Below the pieces are notes generated by a model. The model was given only the letters and a program-made list of their open reading frames with translations. It did not search any database and was not told the DNA's origin. The position numbers were made by a program, and so were the translations under genes. From Austropuccinia psidii (lineage: Eukaryota > Basidiomycota > Pucciniomycetes > Pucciniales > Sphaerophragmiaceae), in NCBI GenBank assembly GCA_023105745.1, contig JALGQZ010000015.1, positions 23,789,499 to 23,853,498 on the forward strand: a DNA stretch of 64,000 nt, read 5' to 3'. Positions 22,497 to 35,400 of this stretch are shown here, piece after piece (position 1 is the first letter of the stretch; every line of letters begins with the position of its first letter).

Positions 22497-24326
22497 AGTA
22501 AGTAAAAATTTCAAATTTTTTTTCATCTTTATCATTATTTTTTAGAATCATATACTATATATACAAATTTTTCCTCCAAAAAATATATATTATAAATATT
22601 TTTTGTTGAGAGTAAGAGTACATATCCTCTTTCTTATTATATTGCAATAATTTCCACGTAATTTGATAATAATACAACAGTATTATTCAAATTTCAATAA
22701 AAATAATAATATACAAACAGTATATTATTCATTTTACTATTATTTTTCACCAAAGTGCGTGAAAATTAATATAGAAACAATTTATTAATAAATAATTAAT
22801 AAATATTAAATGATAAAATAATTTTTTATTATTTATAAGGAATATTTTAATTAAATATTTCCTTTAAAACAAGATATCACTCAAATTGACGTGAAAACTT
22901 GTAATTAATTGATATTTTTAATCAATATCAAGTGTTATAATAAATATTATCTATAATATTTATAATAACAAATCCAATATATTATAATTTAATAAATTTG
23001 ACGTGTTTACATAAAAACACAATAATATCCAAGTGAATCATTCACAAAACACTTGGATATTACAGTTTTCACTTATAAAACATAAGTGAAAAACTCAAAA
23101 ACTGTTATTTTTCAATAAACAAAACATAAAAAAAAAAAAAACCTCAAAAATTTCGAAAAATAACAGTAGAATTGAATATAATCATTTTGTTTTATCATAA
23201 AATACTGATATACAATCTGAAATATCTTTCCTGAATAGTGGAAAAAGACTATATTCCACTAGAAACCCAGTCACAAAGAAAACCATCTGTGACAGCCTCA
23301 GAAGACAGAGAAGTGCTGCCAAAAACCAAGGGCAAGCAGAAAAGGCACAGTGAAGTGACAATCAACTCAAAAGATTGGACACCAATAGCCATGCCAAGGG
23401 CCAAAAAACCCAGAAAAGGTCCAACAAAACCAGTTGGATCACCAAAACAGATTGAGAAACAGAAAATCACTGTTATCAACCCAGTTGTAAACTCTAAAGG
23501 CAAATTGCCAAAGAGTATAGACCATAAATTTGTACAAGGGCCTGATAAAGGTAAATAAACCTTGAAAAATACAACATTTTTTATTGTCTGTCATTTTTTA
23601 ACATTGTTAACATGACACCTCCACTTCTTAGAGATCTTGGATTCCCAAGAAATCAACCAGAACACTGGCCAAGAAGACACAGAGGAAGAAGAACTGGAGC
23701 AAATGACCAGCAAAGGACTTACCATCAGGGAACTCCTGCCCAAGGTCCTGTTCCAAATCAAATTCAACCCAGAAGTCCAACCAAGAGATTGGACAGATGC
23801 AGAACAGGTCCTCCAAATACACAAACTCCTGAGAGACCTCTTCACATGGAGCATGGACAACAAAATGTTCACTATGGCAGCATCATGGGCAGAAGTGGGG
23901 ATAACAACCCAGAAGATCTGTCTCAAGCAAATGGCTTGGATGGAACTTATGACAGAAATGCAAGGTTGGAATCCCAACAAGAATTTCAAACCCTTAGAAG
24001 AAAGAGCAACCAGAATCAAAGAGAACCAGGCAGCCATACAAGCCATAGAGAGATCTTGGCACAAGGAAGAGCCCAGTCAGATTCAGGTACCCCCAGAAAT
24101 GGAAGGAGAAGTCCCATCTTCCCCCCAACAATCCAGCAGTTCCAGGCCCTACAAGCCAAAGGAAACTTCATCCAAGGCTCCCCAACCCTTCCAGGTAGTT
24201 TCGAACAGGAGAAAAGGAGCCCAAGGGAAAAACAAAACTTCTTTCAACCAGAGGAAGAAAGAAGCAGACCCATTGATGAAAAAGCTGATGGACTTAGTCC
24301 AAGAAGTACACAAAAGCAAGAAATAG
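22497..24326 (+). CDS. G2 overlapping spliced accessory protein
   Basis: Proposed structure: a leader exon ends in A at 22497 before GTAAGT; a leader intron covers 22498-23238; exon 23239-23550; an 81-nt GT-AG intron 23551-23631; exon 23632-24326. The ATG would be assembled across the first junction (A|TG). The product is about 335 residues. It begins EKDYIPLETQSQ, is basic and Lys-rich in the first 100 residues, and keeps KITVINPVVNSKGKLPKS just before the intron. An acidic patch (EDTEEEELEQ) follows, then a core LRDLFTWSMDNKMF...GWNPNKNF..LEERATRIKENQA, and a Lys-rich C-terminus ending VHKSKK. G4 and G5 share the same blocks. The exon 23632-24326 lies in the +1 frame relative to Gag-Pol. 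No known domain is recognised. Confidence 0.7.
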
Positions 24327-27300
24327 TTGTACCTACAAATAGTTATGATAGTTCTGACTCAATAGACCCAGAATTAATGACTTAAACTACAATCCACACT
24401 CATGAGTTTGAAAACAAATTCACATGGACCAAATTGGCCCAATTCATGGATTGGACATATGAAACCTCAGGAAAAATGAGGACAGAAATGGAAACATTGA
24501 AAGAAGAAAATTCTTTCCAAGGAACAGTCATTAAAGACTTAAATACAAATCTGGCCAAATTTGGACAGAATTTGAAAAAACTAACAGACAGTTGAATTCA
24601 ATTCTAGAAGAACAACAAACTGTGAGGAGGGATCTGAGCAATATCCAGCAGCAGCAGGATAACCTTGACAAAGAAATTGATTACCTCTATGACAGGGAAG
24701 ACAATCAATACCCTCCAACACAAGGTCAGCCTACTACCTCTACAAAATTGAAAGAAGAGGATAAAGACTATGACCAGGAACCTGAATATCAGATTCCAAA
24801 GTTAAGATCAGAGTCAGTGTACCAAGATGGGGAAAATCTCAACTATTCAGAGAAACAGGCACTAAAACAGTTACCAGAAGTAACAAACTGGCCAAAGTTC
24901 TCAGGAATTGGGGAATATGACCATATGGAGATCATTGACTATATTGATGGACTCTTTGTTGATGTCCCAAAGATACCAGACTACTGGATCACAACAAGAC
25001 TTAACACAGCATTCAGAGGCCATGCAAACATATGGTATACTGAGATGAAAGAAATACATGGCAGGAAAAGCTGGCCATGGTGGAGGAACCAGATTATACA
25101 AGAGTATAGCAATGGTAGTTGGATCTGGCAAAAGACCATGTCCTTTTAAAGTGATAGATACTCCACAGAAAAAGACCCTTATGAATGGTGCCTCAAACAA
25201 ACAAAGAGGCTAAAAGCTATTGATCCCAATATGACAATAGAAATGAGAAACCATAAACTCCTAACAAAATTGCCAGGAGATCTAGAACATGCAGTCAAAT
25301 GCAGATGCAACAACATCAGCAGCATTGATGACATAGCAAATGTCATACAAGATGTGAGAAAGAAAACCTCCATAGGAAGGTACACATCCTATAAACCAAA
25401 CTTCAAAGACAAGAGGTCTGAAGTTAAAGAGACAAACAAAGAAAAAGGGAAAGAAACCCCAAAAAAGAAATATGTGTGCCACAACTGTGGATCACCAGAC
25501 CACTATGCCAACAATTGCACAAAACCAAAAAAGAAAATATATGCAATTGATGAAGAATCAGAAGAAGAACAAACAGGTGAAAAATCTGATTCTGACAGCA
25601 TGGGAAATGGTATGAGAGCAGAATCACAAAGTGAACCTGATACCATGGAAGAATACATAGTGGAATGCAATGAAGAAAGTTCACTTGACATACAACACAT
25701 TGAATTGGATTCAGGAATACCACAAATAACAACAGACAAAGAGCTCTGTAAGCACACACAGAATGCACAAACATTCCTGGTAACCCCAAATAGAGGGGTG
25801 GGATTCATTCATGGAACACCTACAAAATTGACAGTTTACATTGAGAACTGTAAACACCCAATGATCATTGACACAGGAGCAAGTTGCTCCATAGTGGCAA
25901 AAGAATACTTGGAACAACACTTCCCCAAATGGGAAGAAGAGATAATCCCAACAAAAGCTAGAAACTTTAAAAGTGCATCAGGCAAAATGCACTCACTGGG
26001 GACAATAATCAAAGAGATAATTATCCCACACCAAAAAGGAAATATCAGACTGGAACCTGAATTTGTAGTTCTAGAAAATGCACATGTACAAGGATTCTTA
26101 CTAGGTACAGAGTACCAAAGAATGTATGGCATGGATATTTGCAATAGTAAAAACAGATATCTTACCATAGGTACAAACAAAGACAAAAAATTTTCCTTTG
26201 ACATAAATCATGTAACAAATGATAACACCTTGAAAGAACTAGTGGAAGAATTCAAAGAAGCTCAATATGGCACTCAACTCACCAGTAAAATGAAACTCAA
26301 CTTACTGAAAGTATTGAGAAAACATAGAGAAGCTTTTGAAATAGGAGATGAACCACTAGGAAAAATCAAAGGACATGATATAGAATTATATCTAGATGTA
26401 GAAAGACCATATCCACCTATGCTTAGGAGACCACCATACCCAGCCAGCATGGAAACTAGGAAAGAAATTGAGAAACATATCAATGAACTCCTAGAAATGG
26501 GGGTAATAAGAAAAATAGGACATAATGAGATAGTAGAGGTCACTACACCAGTCCTTATAACTTGGCATGATGGTAAATCCAGACTATATGGTGACTTCAG
26601 GGCTTTGAATAATTACACCAAAGCAGACAGGTACCCCATCCCAAGGATACCACATGCACTAGATTAACTAGCAAAAGCCAAGTTCATTACAAAAATGGAT
26701 TGCATGAAAGGTTTCCACCAGAATGGGGTGAAACCAGATTCCATCAAACTGCTGAGAATTATATGCCATATGGGCATATATGAATATACTAGAATGCTAT
26801 TTGGCATTAAGAATGCACCAGCCCATTTTCAGAGGATGATGGATACCATATTTCAAGATGAAATTATGGAATGGTGGATGGTAGTGTACATTGATGATAT
26901 CATAATATACTCAGAAACATGGGAAGACCATGTGAGGAAAATTGATAAAATATTGGGAAAATGTACACCAATCAACATGAAGATATCTCTTAAAAAATGT
27001 AACTTTGGACAGCAAGAGCTGCTAGCCCTAGGACACAAAGTTTCAGGTTTGAGTCTAGCTATAGACCAAAATAAAGTTGCTGCAGTACTGAAGAAACCAG
27101 TACCAAAGAACATTAAGGAAATGCAATCTTTTTTGGGCTTTGCTACGTACTACAGAAGCCACATTAAGAACTTTGCACACATCACTAGTAGTCTATACAA
27201 ACTTTGCTCAAAGGATGTAGTCTTTGAAATCACCAAAGAAAGAGGGGATGCATTTGAGAAGATCAAACATGAACTGACCAATGCCCCTGTCCTGATGATG

Positions 27301-29472
27301 CCTGATTTTGAACTACCATTCAAACTATATATAGATGCAGCATGTAGTCAAGGACTAGGAGCAGCACTACACCAGAGGCAACTAGTGGATGGAATACCCA
27401 AAGAAGGGATAATTTGCTATATATCAAGACAACTGAAAGACTCAGAAGCCAGATATGGAGCTACTCAGACAGAATGTCTCTGTTTGGTATGGGCATGAGA
27501 GAAACTCCATTACTACTTAGAAGGAGCAGTATTTGAAGTTTTTACTGATTGCACAGCCCTCAAATCACTGTTTAACATGAAGACAACAAACAGACACATG
27601 CTTAGGTGGCAAATAGCCATACAAGAATATAGAGGGAATATGACTATCATCTATAAAGAAGGGAAAAGTCATACTAATGCAGATGGCCTCAGCAGGTGGC
27701 CACTGAAAAATGACCAAGAAAATCCAGCATATGACCCAGAAAATGGGGCCAAAATACCCATACAATGCATGGAGATAGATAAGAGAAAGAACTTCAAACT
27801 ATCAAACTGGGCATTGGGGAATGATCCATCAAACCCAGCACAGAGCTTTGGAGAGAGCAAAGAGATACCCATACTGGGAATCAGCTCCTCTAATCTGAAC
27901 ACAGAGTTCTTTAGCATAGTACAATCATCATACAATAAACACAAAAAGTGTAGTATATTGATACAACTACTAAAACAAAAGTACAGGAGTCCTGAACTAG
28001 AAAGCCAATTGGAAGAGCCATGGCTCAAAAACTTCAGACAAAATAGATTTTTCCTGATAGATGATCTACTATACCATAGGGAAAAACACACAAGTGCCCT
28101 GGTAATAATAAATAGAGAACATATTTCCCCGATACTACAGGAATGCCATGACTGCCCATAAATGGGACATATGAGTGAAGAGAGAACTAAGGAAAGAGTC
28201 TTTAGCACAGCTTGGTGGCCAAAGTGGGAACAAGACTTGAGTGAATACATCAACACTTGTACCAGATGCCAGAAAGCCAACAGAAGTCATGGCAAAAGAT
28301 ATGGATTACTCCAGAGTATAGAAGAGCCCAAACACCCCTGGGAAATAATAAACATGGATTGGGTAACAGGCCTGGTCCCTGGAGGGAAGGACAGCTTTAA
28401 TGCGTGCCTAGTAGTAGTAGACAGGTACAGCAAGAGTGTCAGATGTCTCCCCTGTCACAAATAGGACACAGCAATGGACACAGCCATATTGTTCTGGAAC
28501 AATGTGATAGCTAACTGTGGAGTTCCAAGAATCATAATTAGTGACAGAGACCCTAAATTCACATCAGAATTTTGGACTAATCTATATGAGATGCTGGGAA
28601 CCAAACTAGCATTCTCCACAGCTTACCATCCACAAACAGATGGTCTAGCAGAAAGAATGATCCAAACATTGGAAGACATCATTAGAAGGTTTTGTGCATA
28701 TGGCATGGAATATAAAGACAATGAGGGATATACCCATGACTGGGTAACCCTCCTACCAGCTGTACAATTGGCATACAACACAAGTGTACACTCAGTGACA
28801 GGAAAATCCCCTGCCACATTAGAGAAAGGATGGAACCCACTACTCCCAGTAGACTACTTGAAGAAGAACCTCCTCTCAGTACACCCCACAGCTAAGGACT
28901 TCCACACAATGTGGAAGACTGCCTGTGAAAAAGCAGAGCAATGTGTGGCTGAAGCCAAATTATATAACAAACAGAGATATGACAAAAGTCACCAAGAACC
29001 TGATTTCAAAGAAGGAGACCAAGTTCTAATCTCAACTCTCAACTTCAACAACCTAAGAGGACCCAAGAAGATGAGAGACTCATTCATAGGACCATTCACC
29101 ATTATTAAATTAATAGGAAAGAATGCAGTAGAAGTCAACCTGACCAAAGAGTTCTCTAGGAAACACCCAGTTTTCCCCGTGAGCCTGGTCAAACCTTATC
29201 ATCAGACAGATGAGGAGAAATTCCCTGACAGGAAGAAGACAGTCACCGATGAAAGATTGGTAGAAGAAGATGACTCACCTGGACCAGTGAAAAAGATCAT
29301 TAAAGCCAGGAAAATAAGAATCAATGGGAAAGACAACAGGCAATACCTGGTTAGATTTAAGAATCAACCAGCAGATAAAGACAAAAGGTTAACTGAGAAA
29401 GAAATCCCAGATGGACAAATACACCTCAGAAGATTCAGAGCCTCCAGGAGGGCTGAAGAGTCTCATCAATGA
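23612..29472 (+). pseudogene. G2 Gag-Pol polyprotein with stops and a frameshift
   Basis: The presumed ATG (23612) lies inside the accessory-gene intron. The N-terminal 250 residues are low-complexity and overlap the accessory exon. TAA at 24383 and a one-base deletion near 24587 precede the Gag core (TNWPKFSGIGEYDHMEI), the knuckle CHNCGSPDHYANNC, protease IDTGASCSIV, RT with YIDDII, RNase [18 protein letters not shown], and an integrase with a zinc finger (C..C at TRCQ), NMDWV, SDRDPKF and [14 protein letters not shown]-type domain and chromodomain-like tail end [11 protein letters not shown]. From 24592 on everything is in one frame, interrupted only by stops at 25147, 26665, 27496, 28159 and 28462, each a single codon change relative to G4. 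This copy is inactive, but its domains are preserved. Confidence 0.92.
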
Positions 29473-29496
29473 TGAGCCTTCTTTTGAGGGAGGGTA

Positions 29497-30999
29497 TGTC
29501 AGCCTGTGACTCAAAACAGAGCACTAGCATGACATCCAACATACCATAAATAATGGTATGACAAGTATTGAACAAACATAGTCAATACAGGTAATAATTA
29601 AGAGAAAACAATCCTCTTACATTAAACACCAACCTTATCCAAACAGAATAAGGAAACCTAGAGGTGAATAAACAAGTCAAAACCCTTATTTTCACCTCTC
29701 ATCTAACTTATGCATATTTAAGTTATCCTATACCAAAATGGTATTTTTCTTAAAGCTCACATAGAGAGCTACACAATGATATCATCCATGTTGTTGTAAC
29801 ACCACTACAACTGGAGATACCATATAACCTCATTTTCAAAACCAAGTCCCCCTGAAAGTCAAAGAGGGCTTGTACAAAACTGTACAAAAGTATAACCAAA
29901 TTAAAGATCTCAACAAGAGCTTTAATTTGAGACACCTTAGACCTCTGTATCTCTTAAATTGACTGAGGGATCTTGGTTCAAAGGTTTAATAACCAAAATA
30001 CAGATATTCTGAAAATAAGAAAATAAACAAACCCCTGTATCTTTGGCATACACTCATACAACTGTACAGTGTCATATACCAAACTGTAGGGCTAATCAAG
30101 CCCTACAAAGCTGTATCATCAGAATACAGATATCTTCCAAATTGAAGAAGATATCTAGCATGGAAGTTTTTGAAGCCTCATACTGATGTACAAAATTACA
30201 TCCAAAAACTTAAAACCCTTATAACTTTTGCTATTTGCAAGAAGGGTAAACATGAAGCATACCAAATTGAAGAGCTCATTAAGCCCTTCAATTCTGTGCT
30301 CTTAGTTTCTTGATATCTCAAAAACTGACTGAGATATCTTGGTTGGAAGTATTTTGACCAATACTGGTCTGTACCAAACCTGTACCAACTAGTACAGCCT
30401 TGATACTTAAAATAATGGTTATTTAAAGCTTAAACCCGCCCAGAATGACCAATATTGATCATACAGACACCAGAACAACGTCATCCAAGTGCTGACGTGG
30501 CAGGTGAAAGGTTTTTTTCACCCTGTATTGATCCAGAATGATCATTTGTGGTTCCAAAACCACAATTCTGTCTATATTGACGTCAGAATTGAGGATCTAG
30601 AACCACAGACTGACCACTGGAGTGAAAATTTTCACTCCTCTGACGTGTGAAGAGTGAATAGCTCTTGATAGTCTTGGAAGATATAAAAAGGAGAGTTTTT
30701 CCCTTGAAAACCCATCATCTTATCTTACCTTACCATTATTCTTACGTGACAAGACTGTTATTCATCAGTACTGTCCTTAGAATTATTTAAGATATAATTA
30801 GAATATAATTATTGTAGTGTTTCTTTACAGTCAAAGATATTAGAGCATTGCAACCCAGGTCCTCAATAGACTCATCACCACTGTTACCACGTAGCAGTAG
30901 GACCTGAAGATTTCATTTTTTATTTATTTTGACGTGTCACAGTCATAGTACTAGCTTGTATTTACTATTTTTAAGCTACTACATAGACTCACCCTGACA
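29497..30999 (+). repeat. G2 3' LTR
   Basis: It pairs with 20901-22402. The polypurine tract GAGGGAGGGTA immediately precedes it (29486-29496). Confidence 0.95.
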
Positions 31000-31039
31000 C
31001 TTTTTATATAGAAGACTGATATTTATTTGTTGTTTTTAG

Positions 31040-31918
31040 TGTTTGAAGAAAATCCAACAGAGGACAACCAAACCACTGTTGCAAGATTGGTGGAAGAAAC
31101 TTGTCAAAGATCTCAAACACCAATAATCACTAAGAAAAAGAAAGCCCAAAAATTGGACTTTCCAGGACCCACTATTCAGGACTCTGAAGGTGAGTACCTC
31201 ATTTATAAATTGCCATAAGAAGAATTCCTGTTCTGAAATCCTCTTATTTCTTTTTTTTCTTAAAATATGACTACCAGAAGAGGCTCCCAATACTCGATCC
31301 AATCAGATGGAGCTGGACTCAGAGGTAGAATTGATTACTCAAAAGCAAAAAGGAAGGGCAATATCCCCAGTGGAACAGAATCCACACAAGGAAGTGCCTT
31401 ATCTCAAAGGCAAGTCCCAGAAATGCCCATGATATCTGAGCCCGAATTGGAACTAAGTATTAGTGACTCCAACAGGAACAAAGCACATTCAGAGGGCTCA
31501 AATAGACATTTACATGAGCCAGTACAAACAGTACTACACAGTGTACAAAGACAAGGATTGGGAAATGTTGCCCGAAATACACCAAGGAGTGATGAACTCC
31601 TGGCACATCCTGAAAAAGTTCCTCAAAGAGGAGGAAATAGTGAGATACTCCAATGGATGGAATCCACTATCATCCAAACCTCAGATCAAAAGGATCAAGG
31701 AGTACCATGCCAAAAAGAAGGAGGCAACCAAGGAAGAAGCCCCAGTAGCTTCTACCAGCAAGCCGCAAGCCAACCCACTTCCCCAAGAAGGGAAGAAGAA
31801 CAAGAAAAAAAAACTACAGGATGCCATGGAAAATGTATTCAACATGGCCAGAACCTTGATGGAATTCAAAGACAAAGAGGAGAAAAAAATGAGACAACCC
31901 CATTTCCCAAAGAAATAA
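31040..31918 (+). CDS. G3 overlapping spliced accessory protein
   Basis: Proposed exons are 31040-31189, 31278-31409 and 31476-31918. Intron 1 is 88 nt (GTGAGT...CTACCAG). Intron 2 is 66 nt and has a GC donor (GCAAGT...CAACAG). All junctions are phase 1, exactly as in G1. The product is about 241 residues: FEENPTEDNQTT, a Lys-rich segment, SNQMELDSEVEL, then the conserved core IDIYMSQ...WEMLP...GVMNS...KKFL...GWNP, a linker and C-terminus [15 protein letters not shown]...PKK. The frame has no stops although Gag-Pol of the same element does, so it decays more slowly or is simply short. The upstream exon that would supply the A of ATG is not resolved here, because G2 has split the leader. Confidence 0.65.
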
Positions 31919-34900
31919 CCTTGTCTCCTGATGTTGTAAATACTTTAACACAGCTTAAAAATAGTATTTTACCTCTTAACGACATTAAAAACAGTTTATT
32001 ATCTTTCCAAGAAATAAATAATAGCTTATCATCTTTTACAAAACTTGTTGTACAAAATAAAAAAGAAATTGATAAAATAAAACTTATTATTGAAAATAAT
32101 AAACCAAAAGTATTAAAAGAGTTGTACAAATACATAAGTGATATAAAAGAGAAAAATTTGAAAATCAATTATGACGTGAGTATTGATAATCTTATGGAAA
32201 AACTCAACAAATTAAGCATTTCTGTAGAAAGATTTGAAGAAAAGACTTCATCACACCAAAAATTACTTTTGGACCATGTGGAAAAGAGTGATGAAGCAAG
32301 AATGCATCTGAAAGATGAGATTCAAGGTGAAATGAGGCTCATCACCGATAAGATGGATAAAACTAATGAGGCTAACTCAAATATGCCAAAGTTATAAACA
32401 CCATTTTCTCACATAAGAAGCCCTGTTAAACCAAAAGAGGAATTAACAAATCCATTCATAACAGACTTGAGTCACCAAGACAATAACCAAGTCTTAATGA
32501 AGGAAGCACCTCAATTAAAAGAATGGCCAACATTCACAGGAGAAGGTGAATATGACCACATGTCATTTATCAAAACAATTGACATGCTACAAGAAGATTA
32601 TTCCATACCAGATGAATTAATTACTGCAAGATTACATTCATTGTTTGAAAAATCTGCAAAAAGATGGTATTATGGCATAAGGCAAACAAATGGCAAAAAT
32701 ACCTTCTGTTGGTGGAAAAAAGAAATAATCACCAAGTGGGCTAATGATTCCTGGAGGTACAAGATAGAAAATGCATTTGAAAACTCTTTCTTTGACCCAG
32801 ACAAAGACAAACCTTTAACTTGGTTCTTAAAACAAGTTGAAAGACTCAATGCATTGTACCCAGAAATGTCACAAAAAATGGTGCACATGAAAATACTTAA
32901 GAAATGTGGAGGAGAGCTAGAACATGCCCTAAGAAGCAGGTGTATAGAGCCATGCTCCACAGAAGAGTATATCAATGCACTAGAAGACATAGTGACAAGA
33001 ACAAAAATTGGCAGAACTTGGAAGAAATTGGACATTAAAAGTCCAAATAAACAATTTATCAAGAAAGATAAATCAAAAGAAGCTTTCAAGCCCAATACAT
33101 CCAACAATAATGAGCAAAGAAAATGCCATAAATGTGGAGCTATTGGACACTTAGCCAATAATTGCCTCAAAAAGGCAAAGATTAATGAAATTGTGGGAAC
33201 AGAAAACCTCAATGATAAAGAGGAGGAAGCTGAATCTGAAAAAGAAACAGAAGAGTCAGAAAGTTCTGAAAGTGATGAAAGTAATATAAATAATGCACAA
33301 ATTAATAATATTTATATAATTTATGAAGTACTAGATGTTAACTCAAACTTACCACAAGTTGGAACATCTGACACAAACCTGACAAATATACAAGATGCCA
33401 AAATTTACATAACCAAACCTGCAAAAGGAATAGGAAATACAGCTGGAAATTGAAGTATAAGTATTGTTATGGTTGATAACCAAGAAGGAAAAGTGAACTT
33501 GGATACAGGAGACTATTGCACCTGTGTTGGTAAAAGTTATTTATAAACAATTGTCCCAGACTGGCAAGAAAAACTTATGCCAATCCAAGGTGTCAAACTT
33601 AGTAGTGCAAGTGAGAGCATGAAGCCCCTTGGAATAATTGACTTAACACTAATTTTTCCTCACCCCTCACAATGTGTCAGAACTAAAGTAGAGTTTTTAG
33701 TAATGCACAACTGTACTAGTAATCACTCCATACTTGGAAATGACTACTTATTGATTTATGGTATAGATATCTCTGACCAAAAAGATAGATATTTTACCAT
33801 AGGAGACAACAAAAGACAAAAGTTTGTCTTCTTAAATAACAAAAAAGAAATCACAGTTATTAAGAATGAAGAGAAAATTCCAGAAAAGGAACTTTTTATA
33901 TCTGAACAACACAAAGAGGCAGAATTCAATCAAGAATTAACAGAAAAAATGAAAGAAAAATTGATTGACCTCTTATTTAAGTACAAAAATGCCTTTGCAA
34001 CTGACAAAGAACCACTAGGTGCCATAATTGGGCATGAAGTGGATACAATTATTAATGTGGAAAAGCATTACCCACCTTTACTAAGGAGACCTGCTTACCC
34101 AGCTAGTCCAAGGGCTAGAGAATTCTTGGAGGTACACATTAAAGAATTAATGGACCTTGGAGTATTAAGAAAGGTAGGACATAATGAACAGGTAGAGGTC
34201 ACTACACCTTTCATTATAACTTGGCATAATGGAAAATCAAGGATGGTAGGAGACTTCAGAGCCCTGAACACCTATACCATTCCAGACAGATATCCAATAC
34301 CCAGAATCCATGAGACATTGACACAATTGTCACAAGCTGAGTGCATTACAGCCATGGATGCTTCAAAGGGTTTTCATCAGAATGTCTTAACAGAAAATGC
34401 CAAGAAACTACTGAGGATAATAGTCCACTGTGGGATTTTTGAATACTTAAGAATGCCATTTGCCATGAAAATTCACCTTCCCATTATCAAAGGATGATGA
34501 ACACCATATTTCCTGAATAATTATCAGAATGATGGTTAATTATCTATATTGATCATGTCATAGTTTGCTCAGAAACTTGGGGAAATCACCTTACAAGACT
34601 AGAAAGGGTACTACAAAAAATATTGCAAGTGAATATGAAAATTTCCTTGAAAAAATGTCATTTTGCATACAGTGAACTAAACGCACTAGGACATGTTGTA
34701 TCTGGACTTAGTCTAGGCATAGACAAGAATAAAGTAGCAGAAGTACTACTTAATCCAATGCCTCAAACCAAAAAAGAGATGCAATCATTTCTAGGTTTTG
34801 CTGGTTACTATAGACAGCATATAAAGGACTTTGCAAAAAATTGCCAAATCCTTGTATAAGCTATGTGACCAACAAACAGTCTATGAAATGACAGAAGAAA

Positions 34901-35400
34901 GAGTCAAGGCATATGAAGAATTGAAAAATTCCTTATCAAATGCCCCATTTCTTGTAATTCCAGATTGGAAACTGCCCTTCAAACTGTATATTGATGCTTG
35001 TGGAGAAGGATTAGGTGCTGCACTTCACCAAACACAAATTATCAATGATAAGCCAGTGGAAGGACCAATTTGTTTCATTTCAAGACAGATAAAGCCAACA
35101 GAAGCAAGATATGGAGCAAGCCAAATGGAATGCCCCTGCCTAGTGTGGGCTTTAGAAAAATTACATTATTACTTGGATGGAAAAGTATTTGATGTGATTA
35201 AAGACTGTAATGCTGTAAAATCTCTATTAAATATGAAAACTCCAAATAGACATATGGTGAGATGGAAAATTGCTATCCAAGAATATAGAGGAAATATGAC
35301 TATTGTTCATAAATCTGGTAATATTCATAAAAATGCAGATGGTCTCAGGAGATGGGTTCTAGCAAATACCGCAACAATCCAGCATGGGTACCACAGGAAG
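31267..35400 (+). pseudogene. G3 Gag, protease, RT and RNase H, broken
   Basis: The ATG at 31267 lies in accessory intron 1; the N-terminus reads MTTRRGSQYSIQS, like G1 [15 protein letters not shown] coiled-coil-like segment runs to TAA (32395). The Gag core LKEWPTFTGEGEYDHM, knuckle CHKCGAIGHLANNC, a TGA (33451), protease NLDTGDYCTCV and a TAA (33544) follow. RT blocks continue to about 34465, where a frameshift occurs. The YIDD box then reads YIDH (34545-34556), so the polymerase site is lost. Further frameshifts lie near 34840 and 35360. RNase H keeps [16 protein letters not shown]. Confidence 0.9.

Larger units (their letters stand above)
20901..30999 (+). mobile_element. Ty3/Gypsy retrotransposon G2, fairly young, nested in G3
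   Basis: LTRs of 1,502 bp (20901-22402) and 1,503 bp (29497-30999) run from TGTCAGCCTGTGACTC to CACCCTGACA. A perfect CTTTT duplication flanks the element (20896-20900 and 31000-31004). About 18 differences between LTRs are visible. The interior holds the primer-binding motif, a spliced accessory gene and a Gag-Pol frame with five single-codon stops plus a one-base deletion, then a chromodomain-like tail and the purine tract GAGGGAGGG. The catalytic motifs of protease, RT, RNase H and integrase are all intact, unlike in G3 and G4. Confidence 0.95.

Noticed and set aside
25282..26543. Several hydrophobic minus-strand frames within G2 pol (also 47040-48961 in G4)
   Set aside because: Antisense of an A-rich coding strand gives Leu/Phe/Cys/Ser-rich frames that look membrane-like. 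They coincide with RT and protease codons.
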